A DNA stretch of 64,000 bases from Lacinutrix himadriensis (GCF_001418105.1 NZ_LIQI01000012.1:62001-126000), one strand, 5' to 3'; counted from the stretch's first letter, positions 19,520 through 28,675 are shown. Numbers and translations are program-made. The notes: generated by a model from the letters alone, not told the origin.

Positions 19520-20523
19520 TCCGAAGGGATTTTAAAATGAATACAATTAGAAATACTATTCGCTATAAAATATTTAAATCTGGTATAGCCTTTTAGGTGT
19601 TTTGTTTCTTTCCAAGTAAATGCAATTATCTGTCTAAAATAAGGAAACAAGTCCATCGCATTTGTAATATCGTCTTGATACTTCGATTCTTTTTTAGCAA
19701 GGTATTTCCTGATTAATTTTAGCACAAAAGGTCCTAAAACCAAATACCAAAGCATTAAAAATAAAAAGCTTCTTGCAATAATATATATTGCTTTTTGCCA
19801 TCCGAATAAAGCACCTCCAAAAAAAGTGAATGCCAAAACAATGACTGCGACTGTCATTAACCAAATCCAAATTACTTTAGACTTCACTCCCTTTTTAGTT
19901 TTTTTCTCTTCCGAAGTAAAAACGGAAGATTCTAAAGAGAAACTAGTTTTCTCTTTTTCCGAAATAATACCAATCATACTTTTAATGAATATCCCTGCCA
20001 GCAGTCCGCCAATGCCATACACCAAAAGATAAATAGTTATTAAAACGGAGGTTGTAGATGTTTGGGTAATAAAGTTGATTTTTTCTTGAATCCAAGTCCC
20101 ATAAATATTGATGGCTTCCCAAAAATCTGTACCATAAATAATAGTTAATTTTAATAGTTTCTGAAGTGCAGATTGCAAGAAGGTTATCATTCCTAAAACG
20201 ATTAATGTTATTCCTTTCCACGAGAAATTAGAAAACAAGAAGGCTCCAAACACCGCTTGAAAACTCACAGAGATATAGGCTGTAAATGGCGAATACGGAC
20301 TCACTGCCATCTTAATAATCAAGACTATTACTAACGCTTTTAAAATTGCTTGCCATTTGTTTTCGGCATAAAATGCAATTAAACTAATAAGGAGAATTGC
20401 GATTCCTCCAACAATTAGCCCTGTGAATGGGGAATTAAACACATGTAGAAAACCACCAAGTCCAGACTCGTTTAAAGCCCAAAGCGCAGTGAGTTTGTCT
20501 ATGATGGATTTGTTGTTTTTCAT
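19516..20523 (-). CDS. Polytopic membrane protein paired with the NTPase
   Basis: A 335-residue inner-membrane protein with about eight hydrophobic helices in two groups, split by a charged loop near 200-215 (SEEKKTKKGVKSK). I do not recognise the family. The first half, with KMAVSPYSPFTAYISVSFQ and later GA, recalls the S-component style of ECF transporters, and the C-terminal TWKETKHLKGYTR faintly recalls the coupling helices of T-components. This is speculation. A 4-base overlap with the P-loop NTPase gene suggests a two-part membrane/NTPase unit. A palindromic hairpin ends 6 bases before its ATG. Confidence 0.75.
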   Translation of the reverse strand: MKNNKSIIDKLTALWALNESGLGGFLHVFNSPFTGLIVGGIAILLISLIAFYAENKWQAILKALVIVLIIKMAVSPYSPFTAYISVSFQAVFGAFLFSNFSWKGITLIVLGMITFLQSALQKLLKLTIIYGTDFWEAINIYGTWIQEKINFITQTSTTSVLITIYLLVYGIGGLLAGIFIKSMIGIISEKEKTSFSLESSVFTSEEKKTKKGVKSKVIWIWLMTVAVIVLAFTFFGGALFGWQKAIYIIARSFLFLMLWYLVLGPFVLKLIRKYLAKKESKYQDDITNAMDLFPYFRQIIAFTWKETKHLKGYTRFKYFIANSISNCIHFKIPSE

Positions 20524-20529
20524 CTTTAG

Positions 20530-20599
20530 TTCCTGCGAAAACAGGAATCTTTTATTTTTTAACCTTCTTTGTTAAGACTTCGACAAGCTCAGTCTGACA
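20530..20599. repeat. Two small inverted repeats upstream of the membrane-protein gene
   Basis: TTCCTG (20530-20535) and CAGGAA (20542-20547) form a hairpin 6 bases before the start codon of the minus-strand membrane-protein gene. AGACT/AGTCT arms at 20575-20595 lie within GACTTCGACAAGCTCAGTCTGAC, a repeat sequence common in Flavobacteriia as I remember it. The gap between xdhC and the membrane-protein gene is made mostly of these two elements. Confidence 0.7.
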
Positions 20600-20617
20600 A
20601 CTAGGAATCTTATTGTA

Positions 20618-21388
20618 TTAATTTTTATAATGCACTTGAAGTAATTGCGCAACTACGCTAATCGCGATTTCTTTTGGTGTATCTCCTCCAATATCTAAAC
20701 CTATCGGACAAACCACATTGGTCATTCCTTCAGGGATATCCATCTCTTTAATAAGCATGTTATTAAAACGGACTTTTTTTGTTTTACTACCAATTAACCC
20801 TAAGAATTTAGTTTCGTTTTTTAGAGCCATCGCTATAATATCAAAATCGATAGCATGGTTATGCGTTAGCACTAACACATAACTGTTACTCCCCCATTTT
20901 ACGGCGTCATTAAAGGTTTTAAAATCTGTTTCGGTAGTTTGATGTGTGGTAACACTTTCATCTAATTCTAGATTATAAAACCAGTCTTCACGAGAATCTA
21001 ACAAGTTCACTTTAAAAGGTGTATAGACTAAAAGCTTACAGATTTCCACGCCAATATGTCCTGCTCCAAATAAAAATAATTCTGGAGATTGATGCATAGG
21101 TTCTATTATAAATTCTACTTTTCCGCCACAGCATTGTTCAAACTCTGGACCTAAAGTGTAGCTGGATTCGATAATTCTATTTTCTTGCAATGCAATTATT
21201 GCCTCGTCTATAGCTTTAAATTCTAGCTTTCCGCCTCCAATGGTTCCGTGAATTTGCTTGTCTTTAGTAACAAGCATTCTAGAACCAACCACACATGGCG
21301 TTGACCCTAAACATTTTGTAACGGTAATGAACGCTACAGGTATATGTTTTTCTTTAAATTCTGCTAAAAGAGTAATCCAGTTTTGCAT
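20618..21388 (-). CDS. xdhC: XdhC/CoxI family molybdenum-enzyme maturation factor
   Basis: A 256-residue protein with the two parts of XdhC: an N-terminal domain with CLGSTPCVVGSRMLV and GTIGGGKLE, and a C-terminal Rossmann-like domain (LFLFGAGHIGVEICKLL, then LVLTHNHAIDFDI and FLGLIGSKTKK). XdhC binds the molybdenum cofactor, helps sulfurate it and inserts it into xanthine dehydrogenase; the nearby xdhAB genes fit this. It ends with PIGLDIGGDTPKEIAISVVAQLL, typical of the family. It starts 5 bases after the antiporter gene on the same strand and may be co-transcribed with it. Confidence 0.92.
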   Translation of the reverse strand: MQNWITLLAEFKEKHIPVAFITVTKCLGSTPCVVGSRMLVTKDKQIHGTIGGGKLEFKAIDEAIIALQENRIIESSYTLGPEFEQCCGGKVEFIIEPMHQSPELFLFGAGHIGVEICKLLVYTPFKVNLLDSREDWFYNLELDESVTTHQTTETDFKTFNDAVKWGSNSYVLVLTHNHAIDFDIIAMALKNETKFLGLIGSKTKKVRFNNMLIKEMDIPEGMTNVVCPIGLDIGGDTPKEIAISVVAQLLQVHYKN

Positions 21389-21393
21389 AAAAG

Positions 21394-22635
21394 TTATTTG
21401 ACTTCTAATTTTTTAATCAGCTTACCAACCGTCATCCCTTGAAAAAGTATAGAAAACACCACAACCACATAGGTAATTACCAAGAACAAATCACGCTCCA
21501 TTACTTGCGTAAGACCTAAGGCTAGTGCGATGGAAATTCCGCCACGCAATCCTCCCCAAGTCATAATTAAATTCGTTTTTGGTACGAAGTCTAATTTTTT
21601 CTCAAAGAATTTAATAGGTATTAATAAAGAAATATATCTACACAATAACACCAAAGGTATCGCGATTAAACCTGCCAATAAATATTCCAATTCAAAAGTT
21701 AACACTAACATTTCCATTCCTATCAAGACAAATAAAAGGGTGTTTAAAAGAATATCTATCAACTCCCAAAACTTATCGACATAGGTTTCTGTAGTTTCCG
21801 ACATTGCGGAATCTCGAACCGTATCATTACCTACAACTAATCCAGCAGTAACCATTGCTAAAGGTGCCGAAATATGCAACTTTTGCGCCAATACCGTTCC
21901 AGCCATAACCGCTGCTAATGTGATAATTACTTCAATATCATAATCATCTATAGACTTCATCAACCTGTAGGTAATCCATCCTAAAATCAAACCTAAAGCA
22001 ATACCACCAATAACTTCTAAGCCAAATAATTCAACTACTTCTAAAGCACTAACATTTTCAATTCCTAAGTCGGCAATTTTATAAATCGTTAAAAATATTA
22101 CAACACCAACACCATCATTAAATAAAGATTCTCCAACAATTTTGGTTTCTAATCTTTTTGGTGCTCCTGCTTGTTTGAGTATTCCTAAAACAGCAATAGG
22201 ATCGGTTGGTGATATTAAAGCACCAAATAATAAACAGTAAATAAAATCTACATGTAAGCCCACAATTGGCAATGCATAAAACATAATTACACCAACCAAG
22301 AATGTGGAAATTAACACACCAAAGGTAGCAAAAGCTAAAACAGGCCAACGCTGTACTTTCAGTTGTTCAAAATTGGTATGCAAAGCGCCTGCAAAAAGCA
22401 AAAAACTAAGCATGACGTCTAATAAAACGGACTTAAAATCTATTTGTGTAATGATAAACTTTTCCGCATTTAGCAAAGTATCATCAAAATAACTTAGCGC
22501 AAATACAGCAAGTGTAAACACAATTGTAATTAGCATTAAGCCAATAGTGTTAGGCATTTTTAAAAATCGTACATTTATATAACCGAAAACGGCAGACATA
22601 AGTACTAGTATAGAGGCGATTACAAAATAATCCAT
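21394..22635 (-). CDS. Na+/H+ antiporter of the CPA1 (NhaP) type
   Basis: A 413-residue inner-membrane exchanger with about 12 helices. It shows the CPA1 ion-site motifs, including SPTDPIAVLGILK, GESLFNDGVGVVIFL and the late MTWGGLRGGISIALAL. It should exchange Na+ (or K+) for protons, which fits a marine organism. There is no long cytoplasmic C-terminal domain, so it is a short bacterial form. The ATG at 22635 begins MDYFVIASILVLMSAVFGYIN. It is first in a likely two-gene unit with xdhC, 5 bases apart; the physiological reason for the pairing is unclear. Confidence 0.9.
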   Translation of the reverse strand: MDYFVIASILVLMSAVFGYINVRFLKMPNTIGLMLITIVFTLAVFALSYFDDTLLNAEKFIITQIDFKSVLLDVMLSFLLFAGALHTNFEQLKVQRWPVLAFATFGVLISTFLVGVIMFYALPIVGLHVDFIYCLLFGALISPTDPIAVLGILKQAGAPKRLETKIVGESLFNDGVGVVIFLTIYKIADLGIENVSALEVVELFGLEVIGGIALGLILGWITYRLMKSIDDYDIEVIITLAAVMAGTVLAQKLHISAPLAMVTAGLVVGNDTVRDSAMSETTETYVDKFWELIDILLNTLLFVLIGMEMLVLTFELEYLLAGLIAIPLVLLCRYISLLIPIKFFEKKLDFVPKTNLIMTWGGLRGGISIALALGLTQVMERDLFLVITYVVVVFSILFQGMTVGKLIKKLEVK

Positions 22636-22771
22636 AAAAAATATATTTATTGCTAATTTAAAAATTTATATCTTTTAACTATCATTAATTACGGATTATG
22701 AAACCAGCATGCTAATAAGGCATCACACCAACCAATACGGAATAGCGAACAGCATGTAATACATAGAAAAC

Positions 22772-24226
22772 ATGAAAAGGGCATATATAGACTTGCATTG
22801 TCATCCAGCTTTAAAACCTTACGGCAAGAGTTTTAAATACGAACCAACAAAACAAAACCACTTAAATGCGGGAAGAAAAAATTCTATCTGGCATTACAGT
22901 CCGCCTAACTTTTTAGAACGTCAAGTAAATAAAATACTAACGTTAACTAAATTCACACAAACCGATTTAAGCGCATTAGCAAAAGCAAATTGCCAAGTAG
23001 TTGTGATTTCATTATATCCTTTTGAAAAACATTTCCTAAAAAAAAGAATGCTAGGCTTTAAGTTTGTTTCCGATATTTTAACCAACCTTGCAGCAGGAGT
23101 TAGTCATTCTAGAATTGACAATATAAGAAGTCATAATAGCTATTTTCAAGATCTGAAGTTTGAATACGATTACTATCTACAACTAGATAATTTTGCCCAA
23201 AAGATTGGAGATGTAACCTACACCTACAGAATGACGAATAGTTTTTCTGAAGTAGAAGAAAACATAGCAAAATCTACAGACACCAGAAAAATAATTAGCC
23301 TCGTTCCAACTATTGAAGGCGCACATGCTTTTGAAACCGGATTACTTCTAGATAAAAACACAGGAGACGAACAAACCGTTTTAAACAATATAGAAGAAGT
23401 TAAGAATTGGGGCCACAAACCGCTTTTTATCACCTTAGCACATCACTTTTACAATGAGATTTGCGGACATGCAAGAAGTATTAATATTGGCGCCATAAAA
23501 GACAATCAAAATAGAGGATTAAATACAGACATTACCGATCTTGGCTTTAAAGTAATCGATAAACTTCTAGATAACACCAATAATAAACGTATACTCATAG
23601 ACGTAAAACACATGAGTACCGCAGCAAGAAAAACATACTATCATTTATTAGAAACGCAATATGCCAATCAAAACATTCCTATAATAGTAAGTCATGGTGC
23701 TGTAAATGGAAAACGTTCTATTAAAGAATGGGACCAAAAAGATGCCGCTTTAAGCGATCAATTTAGTGACATAGACATTAATTTTTACGACGCCGAAATA
23801 CTTCGTATTGCAAAATCTAAAGGAATCTTTGGCTTACAACTAGACGAACGACGAATAGGAAGCAAGAAAGCGGTCAAGAGTTCTAGAATTTACATGCCAA
23901 ACAAAAAAAGCCGATTAAGAAACAAGTCCGAACTCATCTGGAACCAAATACAACACTGCGCAGAAATTCTAAACAAAAATAATCTCTTTTGCTGGGAAAC
24001 GCTAGCTATTGGATCCGATTTTGATGGTATTGTAAATCCGATAAAAGGAATTTGGACCAGCGAAAACCTAAAAGACATAGAACCCTATTTGGTAGAGAGA
24101 GCGGATGCCTATTTAAAAGACCCCCAACAAGATTTAATCCCAACAAATCAAATCTCCGCACAAGAAATCATAGATCGCGTGCTATTTTTAAATGCCGAAA
24201 CCTTTTTAAAAACCAACTTCAAGTAA
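22772..24226 (+). CDS. Membrane-dipeptidase-like (peptidase M19) metallohydrolase
   Basis: A 484-residue hydrolase of the amidohydrolase superfamily. It shows YIDLHCHPALKP near the N-terminus (HxH metal ligands), PTIEGAHAF, a later THIN-type segment LFITLAHHFYNE, VSHGAVNGKRS, and AIGSDFDGIVNP, the GSDFDG hallmark of M19 renal-dipeptidase-like enzymes. It is longer than typical M19 members (about 320-400 residues) and has no signal peptide, so it is cytoplasmic. The substrate is unknown. It precedes the arsenosugar-type locus by 81 bases on the same strand, but I see no clear functional tie. Confidence 0.78.
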   Translation: MKRAYIDLHCHPALKPYGKSFKYEPTKQNHLNAGRKNSIWHYSPPNFLERQVNKILTLTKFTQTDLSALAKANCQVVVISLYPFEKHFLKKRMLGFKFVSDILTNLAAGVSHSRIDNIRSHNSYFQDLKFEYDYYLQLDNFAQKIGDVTYTYRMTNSFSEVEENIAKSTDTRKIISLVPTIEGAHAFETGLLLDKNTGDEQTVLNNIEEVKNWGHKPLFITLAHHFYNEICGHARSINIGAIKDNQNRGLNTDITDLGFKVIDKLLDNTNNKRILIDVKHMSTAARKTYYHLLETQYANQNIPIIVSHGAVNGKRSIKEWDQKDAALSDQFSDIDINFYDAEILRIAKSKGIFGLQLDERRIGSKKAVKSSRIYMPNKKSRLRNKSELIWNQIQHCAEILNKNNLFCWETLAIGSDFDGIVNPIKGIWTSENLKDIEPYLVERADAYLKDPQQDLIPTNQISAQEIIDRVLFLNAETFLKTNFK

Positions 24227-24307
24227 AAATATTTTTTTGTTATGTTTTATAGTTCTTTTCGACATAAACTGTATATTCATTTTTTAGGAATATATTAAAA
24301 CGACAAG

Positions 24308-24643
24308 ATGCCAAAAACATATTACGATCCAGCAGATTTAAGAAAGTTTGGAAAAATCACCGAATGGGGTGAAGAATTAGGAAATAAATTTTTCGATTAT
24401 TACTCTAAAGTCTTCGAAGAAGGCGCCCTAACTGCTCGTGAAAAATCCCTTATCGCCTTAGCCGTTGCCCACACAGAGCAATGTCCTTATTGCATTGACG
24501 CGTATACCAAAGACGGACTGCAAAGAGGTGTTACCAAAGAAGAAATGATGGAAGCTATTCATGTTGGCGCAGCAATTAAAAGTGGCGCAACCTTGGTGCA
24601 CGGTGTGCAAATGATGAATAAAGTGAATAAATTAGATGGTTAA
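24308..24643 (+). CDS. CMD/AhpD-like protein of the arsenosugar locus
   Basis: A 111-residue carboxymuconolactone-decarboxylase-fold protein with the AhpD redox motif C59-P-Y-C62 (HTEQCPYCIDAYTKDG). It belongs to the branch that travels with the radical SAM enzyme ArsS and is annotated as an arsenosugar-biosynthesis-associated peroxidase-like protein (TIGR04169 as remembered). In some bacteria the first cysteine is selenocysteine; here both are cysteine codons. It might supply dithiol reducing power or reduce arsenic intermediates. It is separated from arsS by a structured repeat of about 93 bases. Confidence 0.85.
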   Translation: MPKTYYDPADLRKFGKITEWGEELGNKFFDYYSKVFEEGALTAREKSLIALAVAHTEQCPYCIDAYTKDGLQRGVTKEEMMEAIHVGAAIKSGATLVHGVQMMNKVNKLDG

Positions 24644-24648
24644 AATTA

Positions 24649-24741
24649 GGACGTTACACTACTTCGCTTAAGCTACGTAGTGTCGGGCTTTCGGCAGTCG
24701 CTCTCTTTGAGGAGCTCCAACAATGCCTTAATCCCTAACGC
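24649..24741 (+). repeat. Structured repeat, copy 1 (ACGTTAC ... TAACGC)
   Basis: A ~93-base unit starts GGACGTTAC and ends CCCTAACGCA, so its ends pair with each other. Within it CACTAC (from 24656) pairs with GTAGTG, followed by GTCGGGCTTTC and then a GCTC/GAGC hairpin. A diverged copy in the same orientation lies at 30093-30192. Similar units are scattered through Bacteroidota genomes as I remember them; no protein is encoded. Confidence 0.75.
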
Positions 24742-24795
24742 AAAAATCCTCACGAAAGTGGGGAACTCATGAAATTTAATAGCAATAATAAAAAG

Positions 24796-24816
24796 ATTCC
24801 CACCTTCGTGGGGAAT
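24796..24816. repeat. Hairpin repeat 4 bases before arsS
   Basis: ATTCCCACCTTCGTGGGGAAT forms a hairpin with loop CTTC and one unpaired base, ending 4 bases before the arsS ATG. A related hairpin, CCTCACGAAAGTGGGG, lies just upstream at about 24748. The same type of hairpin precedes arsM, the hydroxylase gene at 31406 and the membrane-protein gene ending at 20523. Confidence 0.75.
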
Positions 24817-24820
24817 ACAT

Positions 24821-25885
24821 ATGCCAAAATTAAAAACACAATCCCTTCATAAGCAAGAAAGCGAATTAGCTGTTGCAAACAAACAATTAGAAATACTCTC
24901 TAACGGCATATTTAAAAATGGTGAACTACCAACTTTTAAAGATAAGATTTCCGAAACTGGTCAATTTCCGCTAAAAGCGAAAAAATTAGAAATACTACAA
25001 ATTAACGTTGGTTACATGTGTAATCAAGTGTGTGAGCATTGCCATGTAGATGCTGGTCCAGACCGAAAGGAAATCATGACACAAGAGACCATGCAACAAA
25101 TCTTGGATGTTATAAAAACAACAGGCGCACATACTTTAGACTTAACAGGAGGCGCTCCAGAAATGAATCCTAATTTTAGATGGTTTGTAGAAGAAGCTTC
25201 TAAAATAGGAGTTAAAGATTTTATTGTACGCTCTAACTTAACCATTATTCGTGCGAACAAAAAGTATCACGATTTACCAGAATTTTTCAAAAAACACAAT
25301 ATACATGTCGTAAGCTCGATGCCACATTGGACTAGAGGAAAAACCGACAAACAACGTGGTGAAGGTGTTTTTGATATGTCCATAAAAGCTTTACAAGAGC
25401 TAAATGCTGTTGGTTATGGTATGCCAGGAAGTGACTTGAAATTAGATTTAGTTTATAATCCTTCCGGAGCCTTTTTACCTGGTGACCAAATGTCCATGGA
25501 GAAAGACTTTAAAAAAGCCTTACTAGAAGATTTCAGCATACAGTTTCATAACTTATTTGCGATTACAAACTTGCCAATTGCGCGTTTTTTAGATTATTTA
25601 ATAGCTTCCGAAAACTACGAAGATTACATGTATTCTTTAGTAGAAGCGTATAATCCAACTGCGGTACAAAACGTAATGTGTACCAATACACTATCGGTAA
25701 GCTGGGATGGTTATTTATTTGATTGCGATTTTAATCAAATGCTAGAACTACCTGTAAACAGTAAATCGAAACACATCTCGGAGTACAAAACAGAATTGCT
25801 AGAAGGACGAAACATTATCATTTCACAACACTGTTATGGTTGTACTGCAGGAGCAGGAAGCAGCTGTCAAGGAAGTGTTGCCTAA
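24821..25885 (+). CDS. arsS: Arsenosugar biosynthesis radical SAM protein ArsS
   Basis: A 354-residue radical SAM enzyme. The 4Fe-4S cluster motif is C67-x3-C71-x2-C74 (GYMCNQVCEHCHVDAGPDR), followed by the SAM-binding TGGAPEMNP and RSNLTI. The C-terminus is cysteine-rich: C338, C341 and C349 in HCYGCTAGAGSSCQG. This fits the ArsS family (first described as a radical SAM protein with selenocysteine in some species), which joins dimethylarsenite to the 5'-deoxyadenosyl group of SAM. Here all special positions use cysteine. It starts 4 bases after a hairpin repeat and leads a tight run of genes. The family call is strong; activity has not been shown here. Confidence 0.93.
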   Translation: MPKLKTQSLHKQESELAVANKQLEILSNGIFKNGELPTFKDKISETGQFPLKAKKLEILQINVGYMCNQVCEHCHVDAGPDRKEIMTQETMQQILDVIKTTGAHTLDLTGGAPEMNPNFRWFVEEASKIGVKDFIVRSNLTIIRANKKYHDLPEFFKKHNIHVVSSMPHWTRGKTDKQRGEGVFDMSIKALQELNAVGYGMPGSDLKLDLVYNPSGAFLPGDQMSMEKDFKKALLEDFSIQFHNLFAITNLPIARFLDYLIASENYEDYMYSLVEAYNPTAVQNVMCTNTLSVSWDGYLFDCDFNQMLELPVNSKSKHISEYKTELLEGRNIIISQHCYGCTAGAGSSCQGSVA

Positions 25886-25923
25886 ACATATTAATTCCTT
25901 TTAACAAAACATAACATTACTAA

Positions 25924-27273
25924 ATGAGCGTCTTAAATTACCAATGGACATTAATCATTGTATCGAGTGTAGTGCTCTTTTTTATATCGCCTTTAGCAAA
26001 AACTACAGATCAATTTTTTAAGGCTGTTCGTAAAAAAAAAGCACCAAACACTTTAATACTTACTGGTAGTCTTATCATTTCTTGGATTTTCGCCAAGAGT
26101 ATTACCAATGCCGCAAACCTAGGTTTAGATTTTGGTATTGTTGGCGGTGTAGCTTATGCTGGTTATTATTTATCCTTTGCAGTTGCTGGATTGCTTATTT
26201 ATAAAATCCGAACTATTGGCAAATTCACAAGTATTCATCAGTTTTTAACTACCAAATTTGGTAAAGGTGCCATGGCGCTTTTTTCTATTCTTATTGCTGT
26301 TCGTCTATTTAATGAAGTTTGGAGTAACACCATGGTAATTGGAAGTTATTTTGGCCATTTTGGTTCCTCAAACTACTATTGGTCTATAATCATTTTTACC
26401 GCATTAACTTTAGCGTATGCTATAAAAGGCGGACTAAGCAGTTCCATTTTTACCGATGTTATTCAAATGGTTTTGTTTGCCATTTTATTACTAATCATTC
26501 TTTGGAATATATTCTCCATAGAAACCTTCCACGTAACGGACGTTGTCACCTCTGGAACATGGAGTTTCGAACTGGGTTTAAACCTGTTTTTCGCAGCCAT
26601 TATTCAATCGTTTAGCTATCCTTTTCATGACCCAGTTTTAACAGATAGAGCATTTATTAGTTCCCCTAAAGTCACCAGAAAAAGTTTTTTATGGGCAAGT
26701 GTACTCGGTGCAATCTGTATCATACTTTTCAGCATCATTGGTGTCTATGCACAAACCCAAGGTTTTAAAGGGCAAGCTGCAGTAGAAGTGGGCAAAGCTT
26801 TTGGAGTTATTATATTATTAGTTATTAATTTTATAATGATAACTTCTGCGGCATCCACATTAGACTCCACGTTTTCCTCCTTTTCCAAATTACTAGCTGT
26901 AGATTTAGGAATGATAAATGATGTCTCTTTCGGAAGAGCATCTATGGCAGCAATTGCTATTCTAGGTACACTACCTATCTTTTTTGATGTAGAAATATTA
27001 TCTGCAACTACCATTTCAGGAACTATGGTGATTGGCCTAACACCAGTTTTTATTTTTTGGAATATCAAAGTGCCAAAAATTAGTTTTTACTTGAGTACTA
27101 TTTGTGGCTTGATATTTGGTTTTATTTTACTGTTTGAAATTTTTCCGAAGGCACTCATTTTTACCAACGGAAAATACGCAGATTTACTGTGGGTAAATGT
27201 ATGGGGAATATTAAGTTGTTGTCTATTATATTTCCTTCCGAAATGGATAAAAAACCACAAGCAAAACCTATAA
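25924..27273 (+). CDS. Sodium:solute symporter family transporter
   Basis: A 449-residue inner-membrane transporter with about 12 helices. The symporter signature is GGLSSSIFTDVIQMVLF near the centre, with ITSAASTLDSTFSSFSKLLAVDL later, both typical of the SSS family. The substrate cannot be read; other members carry sugars, proline, nucleosides, urea or ions. It lies 38 bases after arsS and 28 before the degenerate phosphoesterase gene, so it is part of the arsenosugar-type operon. It may import a sugar or nucleoside precursor or carry an arsenical. No regulatory domain is attached. Confidence 0.88.
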   Translation: MSVLNYQWTLIIVSSVVLFFISPLAKTTDQFFKAVRKKKAPNTLILTGSLIISWIFAKSITNAANLGLDFGIVGGVAYAGYYLSFAVAGLLIYKIRTIGKFTSIHQFLTTKFGKGAMALFSILIAVRLFNEVWSNTMVIGSYFGHFGSSNYYWSIIIFTALTLAYAIKGGLSSSIFTDVIQMVLFAILLLIILWNIFSIETFHVTDVVTSGTWSFELGLNLFFAAIIQSFSYPFHDPVLTDRAFISSPKVTRKSFLWASVLGAICIILFSIIGVYAQTQGFKGQAAVEVGKAFGVIILLVINFIMITSAASTLDSTFSSFSKLLAVDLGMINDVSFGRASMAAIAILGTLPIFFDVEILSATTISGTMVIGLTPVFIFWNIKVPKISFYLSTICGLIFGFILLFEIFPKALIFTNGKYADLLWVNVWGILSCCLLYFLPKWIKNHKQNL

Positions 27274-27301
27274 TACGATTTTCAATTTCGTAGAAAAAAT
27301 T

Positions 27302-28129
27302 ATGGATACTAATACAGAAGACTTAGGAAAAATATCAGGGAAAGTATTGCTTTTTGGCGGCGTTTATAGTAACCTACAAGCCTTAGAAGCTTTAAAACAA
27401 GTTGCAATAAACGAAAACATCCCACCAGAAAATTGCATTTGTACTGGTGATATTATTGGCTATTGCGCACAACCAGAAGAAACGATGCAATTTTTTCAAG
27501 ATTGGAAAGCAAAAAGCATTGTTGGTAACGTAGAAATACAATTACGCGAAGGAGCAGAAGATTGTGGTTGCGAATTTAAAGAAGGATCTCGTTGTGATGG
27601 CTTTTCGCAACTTTGGTATCCGTTTGCGCAAAGTAAACTTTCAAAAGAATCCTTAGATTACATAGCAACACTTCCAAACTATATTCGGTTTACTTATGCC
27701 GAAAAACAAGTAACGGTGGTACATGGTTCTTATTTTAATACTTCCGAATTCCTTTTTAAATCCACACCTTGGCAACGTAAGCAACCTAACTTTAACGCGA
27801 CCAAAAGTGAAGTTATTATTGCAGGACATTGTGGTTTGCCTTTTCACCAATTACAAGAAGATAAATTATGGTTAAACCCAGGTGTTATTGGTATGCCTGC
27901 AAATGACGGAAAACCTAGCGTATGGTATGCTATCTTAGAAGACAAAGACAATAAACTAAGCTTTAAACATCATACGTTAAACTATAATCATCAGCTAACA
28001 AACGCATTAATGCAAAACGGCTTACTACCAGAAGCGTATGCAAAAACCATTGTTACAGGCATTTGGGACAACACCGAAATATTACCTATTGCAGAAAGTA
28101 ATTCACAAGGTTTAGAAATACAACTATAA
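27302..28129 (+). CDS. Calcineurin-like phosphoesterase fold with altered metal site
   Basis: A 275-residue protein with the fold of YfcE-type metallophosphoesterases but with changed key residues. The usual D-x-H motif reads G20-V-Y22 (LLFGGVYSNLQALEAL), GNHD reads G75-N-V-E, and GHTH reads G175-H-C-G178. GD at 49-50, H141 in VVHGS and NPG at 192-194 remain. An unusual cysteine patch, C88, C90 and C98 (DCGCEFKEGSRC), sits in the middle. It is probably not a standard phosphatase; it may bind a different metal, an arsenical or a nucleotide. It lies in the arsenosugar-type run, 33 bases before the rhodanese gene. Confidence 0.8.
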   Translation: MDTNTEDLGKISGKVLLFGGVYSNLQALEALKQVAINENIPPENCICTGDIIGYCAQPEETMQFFQDWKAKSIVGNVEIQLREGAEDCGCEFKEGSRCDGFSQLWYPFAQSKLSKESLDYIATLPNYIRFTYAEKQVTVVHGSYFNTSEFLFKSTPWQRKQPNFNATKSEVIIAGHCGLPFHQLQEDKLWLNPGVIGMPANDGKPSVWYAILEDKDNKLSFKHHTLNYNHQLTNALMQNGLLPEAYAKTIVTGIWDNTEILPIAESNSQGLEIQL

Positions 28130-28162
28130 AAAGATTAACTTTATTTTTTTGATATAAAACAT

Positions 28163-28675
28163 ATGAAATCCGTATTGCTATTTTTACTCATATTTACCTC
28201 CTTCTCGCTTCACGCGCAAGAGTCTCTTGAAAAGTTATTGAAAAAACACAATACTAAAAGTGTTCCTTATATTTCTGTGCAAGAATTGGCAATGCCTAAA
28301 ACAGAGGCAGTCATTTTGGATGCAAGAGAAATAGACGAATATAACACCAGTCATCTTCAAGACGCTTTATTTGTTGGTTACGATCATTTTAATTTAGCCG
28401 AAACTACTAAAAATTTAAAAGACAAAGAACAACAAATTGTGGTCTATTGTTCTTTAGGAATTCGATCGGAAGATGTTGCAGAAAAACTCCAAGCAGCAGG
28501 ATACACCAATGTGACAAACTTATATGGAGGGATTTTCGAATGGAAAAACAATAACTTCCCAGTATATAATCTAGAAGAAAAAGAAACCGAAGACGTACAT
28601 ACATTTTCTAAAACATGGAGCAAATGGCTCTTAAAAGGAAATAGAATTTTTAAAGAAGAAAAAGAAGATGAATAA
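28163..28675 (+). CDS. Secreted rhodanese-like protein
   Basis: A 170-residue protein with a signal peptide (MKSVLLFLLIFTSFSLHAQ) and one rhodanese domain (about 35-145). The active-site loop holds C96 (VVYCSLGIRS), and the domain opens with VILDAREIDEYNTSHL and ends GGIFEWKNNNFPVYN. Rhodaneses move sulfane sulfur or, with this fold, act on arsenate as in Acr2-type enzymes; in this locus a role in arsenic or thiol chemistry in the periplasm is plausible but inferred. Its stop overlaps the next gene by 8 bases, showing translational coupling with the glycosyltransferase. Confidence 0.88.
   Translation: MKSVLLFLLIFTSFSLHAQESLEKLLKKHNTKSVPYISVQELAMPKTEAVILDAREIDEYNTSHLQDALFVGYDHFNLAETTKNLKDKEQQIVVYCSLGIRSEDVAEKLQAAGYTNVTNLYGGIFEWKNNNFPVYNLEEKETEDVHTFSKTWSKWLLKGNRIFKEEKEDE

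Noticed and set aside
24769-24820. A small leader frame after the hairpin at about 24748, before arsS
   Set aside because: It is out of frame with arsS and consists of repeat and AT-rich DNA; no conserved peptide feature was seen.
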